Assembly (NCBI GenBank): GCA_963708325.1
Contig: OY970203.1
Coordinates: 1,550,001-1,614,000, forward strand
Origin: G963708325 sp963708325
GTDB taxonomy: Bacteria; Actinomycetota; Thermoleophilia; Solirubrobacterales; 70-9
Length of the DNA stretch: 64,000 nucleotides
Direction: 5' to 3'
The first letter of the stretch is position 1. Each line of letters begins with the position of its first letter. Of this stretch, positions 1-8,005 are shown piece after piece. The position numbers and the translations under genes were made by a program. A model generated the notes under the pieces. That model was not told where the DNA came from. It made no database searches and saw nothing but the letters and a program-made list of their open reading frames with translations.

Positions 1-83
1 GCGGTCCTACCGAGGACACTGCGATTCCGGCCTCTGCACCTGGACACCTGAACCGGAGTGCTGCTTAATGAGAATGGAACGCC

Positions 84-506
84 ATGAACAGCTCCCATCC
101 GACTGTCACCCTCGAATCCCAACTGGTCCAACGAAGCCGCGCCCTCACAATTGTCACGGTCGTCGCCGTCATTACCGCCCTGATACCAATCTTCGCTGTT
201 GCCGGGCTCTCACTCTGGATCCTCTTTGCTGTGAGTCACTTCGAGAAGCCTGGAGAGGTCAGCGAAACCAGTTTGCTCTTCTACGGTGTTCTCACCTTCC
301 TTCTTTGCCCACTACTCGGGGTGTTCATCCTTAAGTGGTGGCCAGTCGCCGCCAGCCTCCTCCTGTTCTTGACTGCAGGGGTACTGCTGATCTCGGTGCT
401 CTTTTATGCCGGGTACACGTATCTGCCTATACCGGTGCTTTTCGCCATCTCTGCCGCTGCTACGTTTCGACGCGCCCAACTGCTGAGGGCCGCCCCTAGT
501 GCTTAA
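84..506 (+). CDS. Small four-helix membrane protein, unknown function
   Basis: A 140-residue protein that I do not recognise. It starts with a short polar N-terminus. About four hydrophobic helices follow, near residues 22-50, 63-80, 85-107 and 112-126, and the tail is short and basic (RRAQLLRAA). No catalytic motif is visible. The start ATG has only a weak upstream purine stretch. It converges on the giant secreted protein whose stop lies at 543, with about 36 bases between them. Codon use looks less GC-biased than that of the chromosomal genes further right, which fits accessory DNA. Coding status is supported by the length, the hydrophobic periodicity and the lack of a better overlapping frame. 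Confidence 0.6.
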   Translation: MNSSHPTVTLESQLVQRSRALTIVTVVAVITALIPIFAVAGLSLWILFAVSHFEKPGEVSETSLLFYGVLTFLLCPLLGVFILKWWPVAASLLLFLTAGVLLISVLFYAGYTYLPIPVLFAISAAATFRRAQLLRAAPSA

Positions 507-542
507 CGCTTCGAGGAGCAAGCGATGCGCGAGGCAAAGTAC

Positions 543-3500
543 CTATCGCACAACCTTGAAGTTGTGCACGGCGGGCGTGACGTCACGGTTTCCGGCTTCG
601 TCGATGGCCCGAACTCGGAGCTTGTGCGCGCCGAAAGCGAGAGTGCGGTACGTCCTCGGTGAGCTACATTTCGTGGACACCCGTAAGTCAAGCTTGCACT
701 TGAAGGTCGATCCCGCCTGACCGGACCTGAACCTGAATGTAGGGGTACGATCGCGTGTCGTCCCCGATGGGCCAGCGGTGATTGTCGTGTTCGGCGGCTT
801 CGTGTCCACGGTGAAGGTACGGCTGGCCGGCGTCCCGTCCTTGTTGCCAGAGCCATCGACGGACCGGACATCCAGCGTATGTGATCCATCTGACAGAGGC
901 GAGGCCGTAAACGGGGAGGTACAGGCCTGGAAGGTGCCGACCTGGACGGAGTCGATCCGGCATTCGAACGTCGCGTTGGGTTCACTTGAGAGGATGAAGG
1001 TGGGCGTCGAGTCGCGCGTCGCGTTGAACGGGCCGGTGATGGACGTCTCGGGAGCCACCGTGTCCGACACCTCCACGGTCGTCGTCGCCGTGTCGGCAGC
1101 GCCCTCGTCATCGAGCGCGCGGAGCGTCACTGTGTAGCTCCCCGGCGTTGCGTAGCTGTGCACGACTCCCTGGCCGGTCTCCAAAGCGGATCCATCCCCG
1201 AAGTTCCAGATCCATTCGGTCACGGCGCCGTTCGGGTCGGTCGATCCAGCACCTGACAGAGAGATCGATGACCCAGGCTCAGCATGCGCTGGCGCGGAGA
1301 GTGACGCAGCCGGAGGAGCGTTCGTGATCGTGACGAGATCCGTCACGTCAGCCACCGTCCCTTGCTGCGACGTAACAGTGAGTTTCACCTCATAGGTGCC
1401 TGAGCGGGTGAAGGTGTGGGAAGGAGCAACACCGCTTCCGGTAGCTCCATCACCGAAATCCCAGTCATAGTCGGCGACTGCCCCGCCACCCTCGACTGAC
1501 GAGGCACTCGCATCAAAAGCGACCGCCGCTGGGGCCATGCCAGCGCCGGAGACAGTGAAGCTTGCGGTGATCTGGGGAGCAGGCGTACCCAGGGTAAACG
1601 GGGACAAGCTTGTAACCGTGCCCGTGACCTTCTGCCCATCGAAGAGCGAGTCCGCCACCGGCTGCCAAGCGCCGTTCGTAAAGTGGTAGAGAGTCGCCGG
1701 CTGAGACGAAGGGACGGAGATGGTGATACTGCCCTGATATTGGGCCGATGTCGCGATGTCAAACGCGATCTGCCGGACGTGGTTGTCCGATGACGGCAGG
1801 TTGAGCGCGTCGGGCCCCGAAGCCATTATCACGGGGCCCGAGCTAGTGAGCTTGTCGAATGTGACAGTGGCTCCCGAAGGGAGCGGAACCTGGATGTTGT
1901 CTCCAGGCGGAGCGACGCGGCCGTTGCTTAGTGTCGAGACGACGCTGCTGGCGATCTGCTGCTGGCCTTCCGGCGTTGGGTGGAATGGAGCAGCGCTGTC
2001 CTGTCCTGCTGCCGTGAACTTAATCGAAGGCCCGTAGGCCCACGGATCGCTGCTGCACCAGGCGTTGTCCTTAAATGACGGTGGATCCACAACGACCACG
2101 TTTGGGAAGCTCGCTGCAACCTCGCGGATGTTCGCGTTCAGCCGGTTGAGACCGCTGACGAGCTGACCGACCTCCTCGTTCGACAGATAGGCGAGATGGT
2201 TGCCTCCTAGAAGGTCCGGGAGGTCTCTGAGGATCGCCAGGTCGCGGCAGTCCTTCGGCTGGGCCGGATAGCGACGCGGGAACGGGTTGTAGTAGGTCGT
2301 CATGACGACTAGCGGCACCTTGCCAGAAGCCGTACCCCGCTCGAGAATCTCTTGAAGCGTGACCCGCAGACCCTCCTTCTGGAAGTCATATGGAGGGTTG
2401 GGCTGGCAGTCCCTTTTGTAGCAGTCCTCGACCGTGTCCGCGAAGCCAAGATCGTTGGCGCCGATCGTGAGGGTCACGATGTCCGGTTTTGCGGCGTCGT
2501 AGGTTGACGAGGGCGGGGTCGAACCGACACCACCCAGCTGCGACTCAGGCGGGAAGACCCGCTCGGGGTCGGTCCTCGGGTTCAGCACACCGTTTTGAGC
2601 GGTGGACCCCGTGCAGGCGAGGTGAGTGAGGCTGAGGTTCAGGTCGGCCTTGACTTGCCACGGGTAGCCACCAAGCGACCGATGGCAATCCTGGTAGGGA
2701 TTGTTCCAAGGCGGAGCCGGCTCGCCTCCGGTCCATCTGCCCGAGCCCTCCCCTCCCGGCTCCCACTTCCAGCCATAGTTGATGCCTTCCCCGGCCGCGA
2801 CTGAGTCGCCGAGAGCGACGTAGCTCTTCGCCGGCAAGGGCGGGCAACCATTGTCGGAGTCGAACGACTGGTCGGGGCATTCGTCGTCGCCGTCAGGTAC
2901 ACCATCGCCATCCGAATCGGGAGGCGGGGGATCTCCAACGTATTTTCCTACCCCGAAGTGCCCGAGCTCGTAGGGCCCGTACTCGTTCGAACCGAATGTC
3001 TCAAACCTACCTGCCCCAATGATTGATCCGTCTGAATCGACGGCTAGGTCGGAGATCATTTCGGGGCGCAAATTCCTATCCACTCGCGCTTCGATCACGC
3101 TCCCGTCTTCCCCGAAGCCCGTGTCTCTGGACCCATCTGCGTTGAAACGCCCCAGCGCGACACCCATCCGGCGCTGGTCGGAGGGGCCCGCATCATTAAA
3201 GTAGCCGGCGACAACAACCTTGTCGTTGGCTTGCAGGGCCAGGCTGTCACCGCTGATATAGCCGCCGGCCACTGTCATACTGGCCCCACCATCCCGGCCG
3301 CCAAAAGCCGGGTCGGGTGTACCGTTTGCTCGCAATCGTGTGACGATCCAGGTGGTTCCGCTCACGGTGCCACCCGCAACGATCGCTCCGTTCGGCGCAA
3401 TCGCCATGTCCGTAGCGATCCCTGATTGCCCCTTGAAGACCCCACTGTCTGCAAATGAGGTGTCTAGCACTCCGCTGGGCATGAGTCGCACGACTGTGAG

Positions 3501-4280
3501 CTTCGGGGGCTCACCCGAGGAACCGCTCCCGCCGCCGACCGCGATTCGACCTCCTGGTAACACGGCAACCGACGACGCGGCCGCGTCCGGGATCGTAATG
3601 GTGGTCTTACCTCCATTTCCGAACGACTGATCGCGTGTCCCGTTCGCGTTGAATCGGATGATCGAGAACGACGGTGCATCCTCGACCAGCAGCTTCCCGT
3701 CAGGCTGAACGGCAAGATTCTGCCCAATGTGGCCAACCTCATCGGAGAGCCTTGCAATGCCGTCCACGCCGAAGCCCGTGTCCAGTGAACCGTCCTGGTT
3801 GAACCGCGCCAAGTAGCCGCCGCCAGATACATGGGTACAGCAGAAGTAGTCGTCGGCTTCAACCACATACTTACCGTCGGGTTGTCGAACCATCGCATAC
3901 ACCGTGACCTGGCCCTCCGAAATGCCGCTGGGTCTGGCGGCCACCGTCCCCGAGGATCCAAATGCCTGGTCGAGCGAACCGTCTTGGTTGAACCGCGCCA
4001 GCCCAATAGCCCCGAGATAGTGCGGCGGATCCGGATCAGGCTCCATGCGTACATAAGCAGACCCCGCGACGACGTAATCCCCGTCGGGCGTGACGACTAG
4101 AGCGGCGCCCTCTGAGTCCATGGCTCCAACTGGCTGGATTACTCTGCCGTCCTGTCCGAATCCGGGATAAGGATCGCCCGGAGAAGCCATCGCTGCCTCG
4201 ACCGGGAGGCAAAGCGAGGCTCCCAGCAAGAAGGCAATCGCGACAAGCCTGCGGAGTTGGACCAAAGGTGTCATGGACAT
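543..4280 (-). CDS. Giant secreted protein: delta-60 repeats, calcium-binding linker, SGNH hydrolase, PKD and Ig-like domains
   Basis: About 1245 residues from the ATG at 4280; an in-frame ATG lies 6 bases inside, and a longer reading begins at 4367. The N-terminus has basic residues, then a hydrophobic stretch (LVAIAFLLGASLCLPVEA), then AMA, a good signal peptide. About seven delta-60 units follow (RFNQDGSLDQAFG type, with PDGK/VVAG motifs). Next come an Asp-rich thrombospondin-3-like calcium linker (DSDGDGVPDGDDECPD) and an SGNH hydrolase with GDSVAAGEG (nucleophile Ser), GAND and a late HPTPEG block. Two PKD domains (DWDFGDG, IWNFGDG) and two cysteine-containing Ig-like repeats close it. 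The likely role is an extracellular esterase or lipase displayed on adhesive domains; the substrate is unknown. A smaller delta-60 protein lies at 35646. Confidence 0.85.
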   Translation of the reverse strand: MSMTPLVQLRRLVAIAFLLGASLCLPVEAAMASPGDPYPGFGQDGRVIQPVGAMDSEGAALVVTPDGDYVVAGSAYVRMEPDPDPPHYLGAIGLARFNQDGSLDQAFGSSGTVAARPSGISEGQVTVYAMVRQPDGKYVVEADDYFCCTHVSGGGYLARFNQDGSLDTGFGVDGIARLSDEVGHIGQNLAVQPDGKLLVEDAPSFSIIRFNANGTRDQSFGNGGKTTITIPDAAASSVAVLPGGRIAVGGGSGSSGEPPKLTVVRLMPSGVLDTSFADSGVFKGQSGIATDMAIAPNGAIVAGGTVSGTTWIVTRLRANGTPDPAFGGRDGGASMTVAGGYISGDSLALQANDKVVVAGYFNDAGPSDQRRMGVALGRFNADGSRDTGFGEDGSVIEARVDRNLRPEMISDLAVDSDGSIIGAGRFETFGSNEYGPYELGHFGVGKYVGDPPPPDSDGDGVPDGDDECPDQSFDSDNGCPPLPAKSYVALGDSVAAGEGINYGWKWEPGGEGSGRWTGGEPAPPWNNPYQDCHRSLGGYPWQVKADLNLSLTHLACTGSTAQNGVLNPRTDPERVFPPESQLGGVGSTPPSSTYDAAKPDIVTLTIGANDLGFADTVEDCYKRDCQPNPPYDFQKEGLRVTLQEILERGTASGKVPLVVMTTYYNPFPRRYPAQPKDCRDLAILRDLPDLLGGNHLAYLSNEEVGQLVSGLNRLNANIREVAASFPNVVVVDPPSFKDNAWCSSDPWAYGPSIKFTAAGQDSAAPFHPTPEGQQQIASSVVSTLSNGRVAPPGDNIQVPLPSGATVTFDKLTSSGPVIMASGPDALNLPSSDNHVRQIAFDIATSAQYQGSITISVPSSQPATLYHFTNGAWQPVADSLFDGQKVTGTVTSLSPFTLGTPAPQITASFTVSGAGMAPAAVAFDASASSVEGGGAVADYDWDFGDGATGSGVAPSHTFTRSGTYEVKLTVTSQQGTVADVTDLVTITNAPPAASLSAPAHAEPGSSISLSGAGSTDPNGAVTEWIWNFGDGSALETGQGVVHSYATPGSYTVTLRALDDEGAADTATTTVEVSDTVAPETSITGPFNATRDSTPTFILSSEPNATFECRIDSVQVGTFQACTSPFTASPLSDGSHTLDVRSVDGSGNKDGTPASRTFTVDTKPPNTTITAGPSGTTRDRTPTFRFRSGQAGSTFKCKLDLRVSTKCSSPRTYRTLAFGAHKLRVRAIDEAGNRDVTPAVHNFKVVR

Positions 4281-4597
4281 CGTGGAACCTCGAAGTCGTC
4301 CATTCCCTTTGGACTTGCCGACCTCCCTGGAGAGGCCAGGTTTAGGCAGCCAATACAACGTGGTCATGAACTCTCTTCCGCGGCGGCTATTCCAGCACTG
4401 AACCGGAGCCTAATTTCCCATCGAATGGCCCGGCATCGGGGAAAGCCCGAGTTTTTCGTGGGGCGAAATACTGAGCCTTCAGGCGAACATGGGCCAAGTG
4501 GCCTACGAAATGGCACCAGTGGCAGGGGCGCCCCGATAAACCAGCGCGGCGGGAGGTGCCGCCGCCGTTGTTCGCCGCAAGCCCGACCTCGGGTGGG
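4281..4597. other. Intergenic region upstream of the giant secreted protein
   Basis: About 317 bases between the start of the secreted protein and the end of the next minus-strand gene. It should hold the promoter and ribosome binding site of the former (a GAGG lies eight bases before its ATG on the minus strand) and the 3' end of the latter. Short GC-rich self-complementary stretches occur around 4527-4575, but no clean hairpin with a T-run. I see no convincing gene, RNA or repeat here. Confidence 0.5.
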
Positions 4598-5083
4598 TTA
4601 TCGGTCGCCGACGACCACCCGGAATGGGAGGTCCCCGGTCTGGCCAAAAGCTAGAAAATCGGGCTCCGCAACAAGTGTCGCGTCCTCATCACCAAGTTCG
4701 CCGATTTGAAGGCTGGACTCCTCGGCGAGGCTCACCTCGTCATCCCAGGCTTCACCGCCTACGGGGGTCCAGCCACGGCGCCAGTCATGGCCGATCACGT
4801 TTGGTTGAACGAGGACGATTGCGGCGCACAGCTGCGGGATCTCGGCGCCGTCAACCACCTCGATTCTCGGCGTATTGGGAAGTTCGATGGCGACTGACCG
4901 ACTTGGGCAGAGGGGAACGATCAGCGGCTCGTGCGAGCTGACCTCGTAGCGAACCTCTCCGCTCGGGAGGAGCTGGGGCTCGCCCGCATATCCGAGGATT
5001 GTTCCCGCATCGATCTTCTTCCACCAGCGGGCGGAACTGTCTTCATGTTCGTGGTTGCGTCGTTCTCGTCTGGCGGCATCCAT
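4598..5083 (-). CDS. Hypothetical acidic protein (161 aa)
   Basis: I do not recognise this protein. It is acidic, rich in Glu, Asp, Val and Pro, with a polar basic N-terminus (MDAARRERRNHEHEDSS) and no signal peptide or membrane helix, so it is probably cytoplasmic. The middle looks like beta-structure with scattered Trp (WWKK, DWRRGW). No catalytic motif is seen. It lies 39 bases downstream of the 414-residue gene on the same strand, and a GGAG sits five bases before its ATG, so the two could form an operon. Composition is that of the accessory region. The function is left open. Confidence 0.5.
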   Translation of the reverse strand: MDAARRERRNHEHEDSSARWWKKIDAGTILGYAGEPQLLPSGEVRYEVSSHEPLIVPLCPSRSVAIELPNTPRIEVVDGAEIPQLCAAIVLVQPNVIGHDWRRGWTPVGGEAWDDEVSLAEESSLQIGELGDEDATLVAEPDFLAFGQTGDLPFRVVVGDR

Positions 5084-5122
5084 GCACGCTCCGTGGTGAC
5101 CAAGCCCTCATTCTGCTGGGTC

Positions 5123-6367
5123 TTACTCGGATAGGTCAACCTCCTCGTCGAACTTCTGCAGTTGGCGCTCGGCCAAGGTGACAGGCCGCACCTGTCGCTC
5201 AAACTGTCGACGCACGGCGGCAGGCAAGTGCCGGTCATCGATTAGCTTCAGAAAGCGAACTGCGGCGGATCGCATCTCGTGCGTTCGACAGGCGACAAGA
5301 AGACTTCGCCCGTCTCTCTCCGCGCAACGGCAACCATCCAGCAAGTGCTTCCATTCTTTGACCAACGACTGGCCCTGCTCGGTCTCGAGGAAGTCGTAGA
5401 ACGGCGCTGGCTCTTCAGACTGCGCGAGATGACGCAGCCGAGATGCCCGCGAGCCGTTTCGGAATGGCAACCGGGAGATTTGGTCAAGCTCGACGGCCGC
5501 GCTGTTCGCTGCGAGCGCCCCCGGTCCCTCCCAGGCTTGGAGCCGAAAATACACGGCCTCGAGCTTGCTTAAGACCAAGGCGTAGGACCAGAGAGCGTGG
5601 ACGAGGTAGTCAAACACAAGCTCGACAGCGTCGCCGACGGTCATCAGACTCAACCATTCGGCGTAGCGCTCTTCAATCTCCCCGACCGTGAAACCGTAGA
5701 AGGCATCTGTCTCGACATCCTCGGCGAGCTTGGCCACGAACGCGTCCTGATTGAACTCCGGTGGGTTCTTCTCCAGCTCCCGGAGAACTGGAAGTGCGCC
5801 AAGGTATAGATCGAGGCTCAGGACGAGGTTGCCGACCGGCACGAACAGGGGTGCAAGTAACTCTCGGGTGATTCGGGCAATGTCCTCCTGCTCGCTTCCT
5901 TCGTCTGTTCGCCCCGCGCGGTGTCGGTATTGCCGATCGAGTCCGCGGATGATTGCGGCGAGGAACTCGTAGGTCTCGATCTCATAGCGAGCGCGAAGGC
6001 CGTCGGGGGTCAACGTTCCCTTGAAAATGCTTTGGCAGATCTCGCGCCGACGCGGAGACAGGTCCTTGTTGGCCCAGCGACGGTGAAGCTGAAATAGGGC
6101 AACAGCTACTCGCGAGCGGCGCTCGAAATCGCGATCCGAGAGCTCCTCGGTCGTGTCCCATTCCGATTCGCCCATCGCTCGCACGGCTTGCTTAAGAACC
6201 GTCTCGAACGATTCGATGCGATTGGTGATGCTCCCGCCAGCAGGGTCTGTGACTACGAGCAAGCTGAGGGCCTCGGCGGAGAGGCGAAGCCAGCCAGGTC
6301 CATAGCGGGCTCGCTTCTGCAGGTCCCGCCCAAGCGGGGTCCGCTGGGTCTTGGCAGGACGCGGCAT
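5123..6367 (-). CDS. Hypothetical helical protein (414 aa), accessory region
   Basis: The open frame runs up to 6595, but I chose the ATG at 6367 because the residues above it (Pro/Gly/Arg-rich) look like untranslated sequence. From there the protein is mostly helical and charged (FERRSRVAVALFQLHRRW, ELVFDYLVHALWSYALVLSKLEAVYFRLQAW), with no membrane segment and no motif I can name. The C-terminus is acidic (FDEEVDLSE). It is divergent from the 6528 genes and is followed at 39 bases by the 161-residue gene. An abundant helical cytoplasmic protein paired with a small partner inside a mobile element could be a cargo or defence pair, but nothing in the sequence proves this. Confidence 0.55.
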   Translation of the reverse strand: MPRPAKTQRTPLGRDLQKRARYGPGWLRLSAEALSLLVVTDPAGGSITNRIESFETVLKQAVRAMGESEWDTTEELSDRDFERRSRVAVALFQLHRRWANKDLSPRRREICQSIFKGTLTPDGLRARYEIETYEFLAAIIRGLDRQYRHRAGRTDEGSEQEDIARITRELLAPLFVPVGNLVLSLDLYLGALPVLRELEKNPPEFNQDAFVAKLAEDVETDAFYGFTVGEIEERYAEWLSLMTVGDAVELVFDYLVHALWSYALVLSKLEAVYFRLQAWEGPGALAANSAAVELDQISRLPFRNGSRASRLRHLAQSEEPAPFYDFLETEQGQSLVKEWKHLLDGCRCAERDGRSLLVACRTHEMRSAAVRFLKLIDDRHLPAAVRRQFERQVRPVTLAERQLQKFDEEVDLSE

Positions 6368-6527
6368 TGCACCAGGATTATGTGCCGGCTCACTCGTCGG
6401 TGCGCTGCCTTCGACGTTCCCAGTGCGTTCCCAGTGCGGATCGGCAACTTGACCCTTCCCGGCGCGTGGGCTGAGTGATTCGCCCGGCTCACGCGTCGGG
6501 AATCGACAACCGACCGAAGGAGGGCTT

Positions 6528-6815
6528 ATGCCTGCCGATCTAATCCACTCACCGCGGGGGACGCTCACGGGGTTCAGGGAGCGCCAGCTCGCCAAGACCC
6601 TCCGCGATGCGCAGGTGCCGGCTCAGCGCGCCGCAGCGAAGATCGAGGCGGCCGCCTTCGCCACGCACGTTGCGCTGACGCACGCGACGACGCTGGCCGG
6701 GGCCGAGGGGCGGGCCATCGAGTACGCCCCGCTCGGCGAGCCTCGCTACAAGGCGATCAACGACGCGTTCGCGGGTTACTGCTGCCAGGAACTCAGCCTC
6801 CTGGCGTTCAAGTAG
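6528..6815 (+). CDS. Small Ala-rich hypothetical protein (95 aa)
   Basis: A strong ribosome binding site (GAAGGAGG) lies just before the ATG, and the frame has the element's codon use. The protein is Ala-rich and helical (RERQLAKTLRDAQVPAQRAAAKIEAAAFATHVALTHATTLAG), with two adjacent cysteines near the C-terminus (YCCQEL). There is no membrane helix or signal peptide. It is the first of four closely spaced genes (6528-7807) that end with the Dam-type methyltransferase. Such small helical proteins often open conjugative or plasmid operons of actinobacteria; that parallel is contextual only and I cannot name a family. Confidence 0.65.
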   Translation: MPADLIHSPRGTLTGFRERQLAKTLRDAQVPAQRAAAKIEAAAFATHVALTHATTLAGAEGRAIEYAPLGEPRYKAINDAFAGYCCQELSLLAFK

Positions 6816-6827
6816 GAGGCGGTCGCG

Positions 6828-7058
6828 ATGATCGAGTTCATCGAGGCAGTCCTCGCCCTGATCGGGCTGTTGGCCGTCATCGCGATCGGCGCCGTGCTCG
6901 TGTCGGTCTGGTTCGAGGAGCAACTCGACGGGATCGACAACGATGCCGGTCCCTTCCGCGAAGGGCTCGATGCCGCCGCCCGCATCTCGGCGATGGCGTT
7001 CGAGGCCGAACAGGCCATGCATCAGGCCTCCCAGGAGGCCAAGCGCCGCGAAGAGTAG
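6828..7058 (+). CDS. Small single-pass membrane protein (76 aa)
   Basis: The ATG at 6828 has a GGAGG about ten bases upstream and lies 12 bases after the preceding stop. Residues 5-28 form one hydrophobic helix (FIEAVLALIGLLAVIAIGAVLVSVW). An acidic stretch (EEQLDGIDNDAGPFREGLD) and a helical polar tail ending in KRREE follow. The likely topology is an anchor with a cytoplasmic tail. The next small gene begins directly after its stop, which suggests one transcript and coordinated production of two membrane peptides. A role in the conjugative membrane complex is possible but unproven. Confidence 0.65.
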   Translation: MIEFIEAVLALIGLLAVIAIGAVLVSVWFEEQLDGIDNDAGPFREGLDAAARISAMAFEAEQAMHQASQEAKRREE

Positions 7059-7217
7059 ATGCAACGGATGATCGGCACCGTCGCCGGGTTGCTCGTGATC
7101 GTGCTGCTTTTGCCGACGATCACAGAGGCCTCCCTGGCGGCGGTGCCGTTTCTCATCGAACTCCTCCTATTCCTCGTCCTGATTCGGCTCGCTCTCCCTC
7201 CCTCGGGGCGACGCTGA
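7059..7217 (+). CDS. Tiny hydrophobic protein (52 aa)
   Basis: The ATG follows the preceding TAG with no gap, and a GGAGG lies in the 3' end of the previous gene about 24 bases back. A second in-frame ATG is at codon 4. The product has two hydrophobic stretches, residues 5-19 (IGTVAGLLVIVLLLP) and 26-45 (LAAVPFLIELLLFLVLIRLA), joined by a short acidic turn, with a basic tail (PPSGRR). The methyltransferase gene begins two bases after its stop. The unbroken spacing within a four-gene run and the clear two-helix pattern are the grounds for calling it real. Confidence 0.55.
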   Translation: MQRMIGTVAGLLVIVLLLPTITEASLAAVPFLIELLLFLVLIRLALPPSGRR

Positions 7218-7219
7218 CC

Positions 7220-7807
7220 ATGAGCAAGTCGGGCTTCATCCACGACCGCAGCCCCGACTTCAGCACGGAGGAGTGGTACACGCCGCCGGAGTTGTTCGAG
7301 GCCCTCGGCATCAACTTCGACCTCGACCCTGCTGCACCGGAGGGCGGCGTGCCTTGGATTCCGGCGGGGCGGCACTACTCGAAACTCGATGACGGACTCA
7401 CGCAGCCTTGGGTCGGTCGCGTCTGGCTCAACCCCCCGTACGGCCGCGAGGTGGGCAAGTGGCTGGCGCGCCTTGTCGAGCATGGGGACGGACTCGCGCT
7501 CGTCTTCGCCCGGACCGACACACGCTGGTTCCACAAGTACGTTCCGAAGGCCACTGCCGTTTGCTTCGTCGCCGGTCGTCTCCGCTTCGTCCGTCCAGAT
7601 GGAAAGCCTGCGGATAGCGCGGGTGCGCCCTCGCTCCTCATCGCTTACGGCCTGGCCTCGGCCATCGCTTTAACGGAGTCGGGACTAGGACAGACATTCT
7701 CCATCCCGCACTCGCCGGCTCCCGGCAAGTTTCGCCAAAACGGCGGCTGGTCGCTTGAGGTGTTCAAGAACTTGAACCACAGTGAAGACAGAGGTTCAAA
7801 ACGTTGA
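7220..7807 (+). CDS. Phage-type DNA N6-adenine methyltransferase (Dam family)
   Basis: A 195-residue protein of the phage DNA N-6-adenine-methyltransferase family. Visible signatures are the N-terminal EEWYTPPELFEAL, LDPAAP (the family's D.DPAA block) and the catalytic WLNPPYGRE, a variant of the DPPY/NPPY motif. The later RTDTRWFHKY and VAGRLRFVRPDGKP are also typical. It would transfer methyl from S-adenosylmethionine to adenine in DNA. No restriction enzyme is adjacent, so it is an orphan methyltransferase, of the kind mobile elements use to evade host restriction. Its last codons contain both operator palindromes of the next operon (7762-7777 and 7794-7809). Repressor binding there could therefore also impede read-through from this gene. 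Confidence 0.85.
   Translation: MSKSGFIHDRSPDFSTEEWYTPPELFEALGINFDLDPAAPEGGVPWIPAGRHYSKLDDGLTQPWVGRVWLNPPYGREVGKWLARLVEHGDGLALVFARTDTRWFHKYVPKATAVCFVAGRLRFVRPDGKPADSAGAPSLLIAYGLASAIALTESGLGQTFSIPHSPAPGKFRQNGGWSLEVFKNLNHSEDRGSKR
7762..7777. promoter_or_regulatory. Operator palindrome O1 (GTTCAAGAACTTGAAC)
   Basis: A perfect 16-bp palindrome with GTTCAA/TTGAAC arms, inside the 3' end of the methyltransferase gene and about 34 bases before the ATG of the 64-residue protein. The same arms recur at 7794-7809 and 12641-12656, the last just upstream of the XRE repressor gene. Repeat starts O1 and O2 are 32 bp apart, about three helical turns, which would favour co-operative binding on one face. The right arm TTGAAC also resembles a -35 element. 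It is most likely the binding site of the repressor encoded at 12692; this is inferred, not shown. Confidence 0.75.
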
Positions 7808-7809
7808 AC
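7794..7809. promoter_or_regulatory. Operator palindrome O2 (GTTCAAAACGTTGAAC)
   Basis: A perfect-armed palindrome with a one-base gap before the ATG at 7811. It spans where a -10 box and transcription start would lie if the TTGAAC at 7772-7777 is the -35. Binding here would block initiation of the transfer operon. The arms are identical to those of O1 and O3, and only the central four bases differ. The 64-residue gene has no Shine-Dalgarno sequence, consistent with a leaderless transcript starting in or next to this site. Confidence 0.75.
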
Positions 7810-7810
7810 G

Positions 7811-8005
7811 ATGCCTAAGAAGTCCCGCCAATCTCGATCCACAGCGCGCCGCAGCGATGGCGATCAGCGCCTCGTTGTCTGGGGCGACCGCCGAAAGGAG
7901 CCCGACTGGGATGCCTTCATCGCCGCGCTGATCGCCTACGCGCTCAGGGAGGTTGATGGCTCCGCCGCGGGTGCTGACACGACACCGAAGGGGGAGCGTG
8001 GTTGA
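7811..8005 (+). CDS. Small basic protein, first gene of the repressed transfer operon (64 aa)
   Basis: The protein begins with a very basic segment (MPKKSRQSRSTARRSDGDQR), then a helix (DWDAFIAALIAYALREVDG) and a polar tail. It has no membrane segment and no recognised family. Its ATG follows operator O2 by one base and no Shine-Dalgarno is present, so translation is probably leaderless. Its last codons overlap the GTG of the coupling protein by 8 bases. In ICEBs1 the first gene of the repressed operon is the excisionase. This protein is therefore a candidate recombination directionality factor for the serine recombinase, by position only. It could equally be a DNA-binding relaxosome accessory protein. 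Confidence 0.6.
   Translation: MPKKSRQSRSTARRSDGDQRLVVWGDRRKEPDWDAFIAALIAYALREVDGSAAGADTTPKGERG

Noticed and set aside
1..6000. A duplicated tRNA-Ala 3' end marking the left border of the element
   Set aside because: I looked for the T-arm and acceptor sequences of the tRNA in the left part and found no match beyond six or seven bases. Serine recombinases also need only a two-base core, so none is expected.
7953..7997. ATG at 7953 as the start of the coupling ATPase
   Set aside because: It would overlap the 64-residue gene by 53 bases and put basic residues ahead of the helix; the GTG at 7998 has a strong ribosome binding site.
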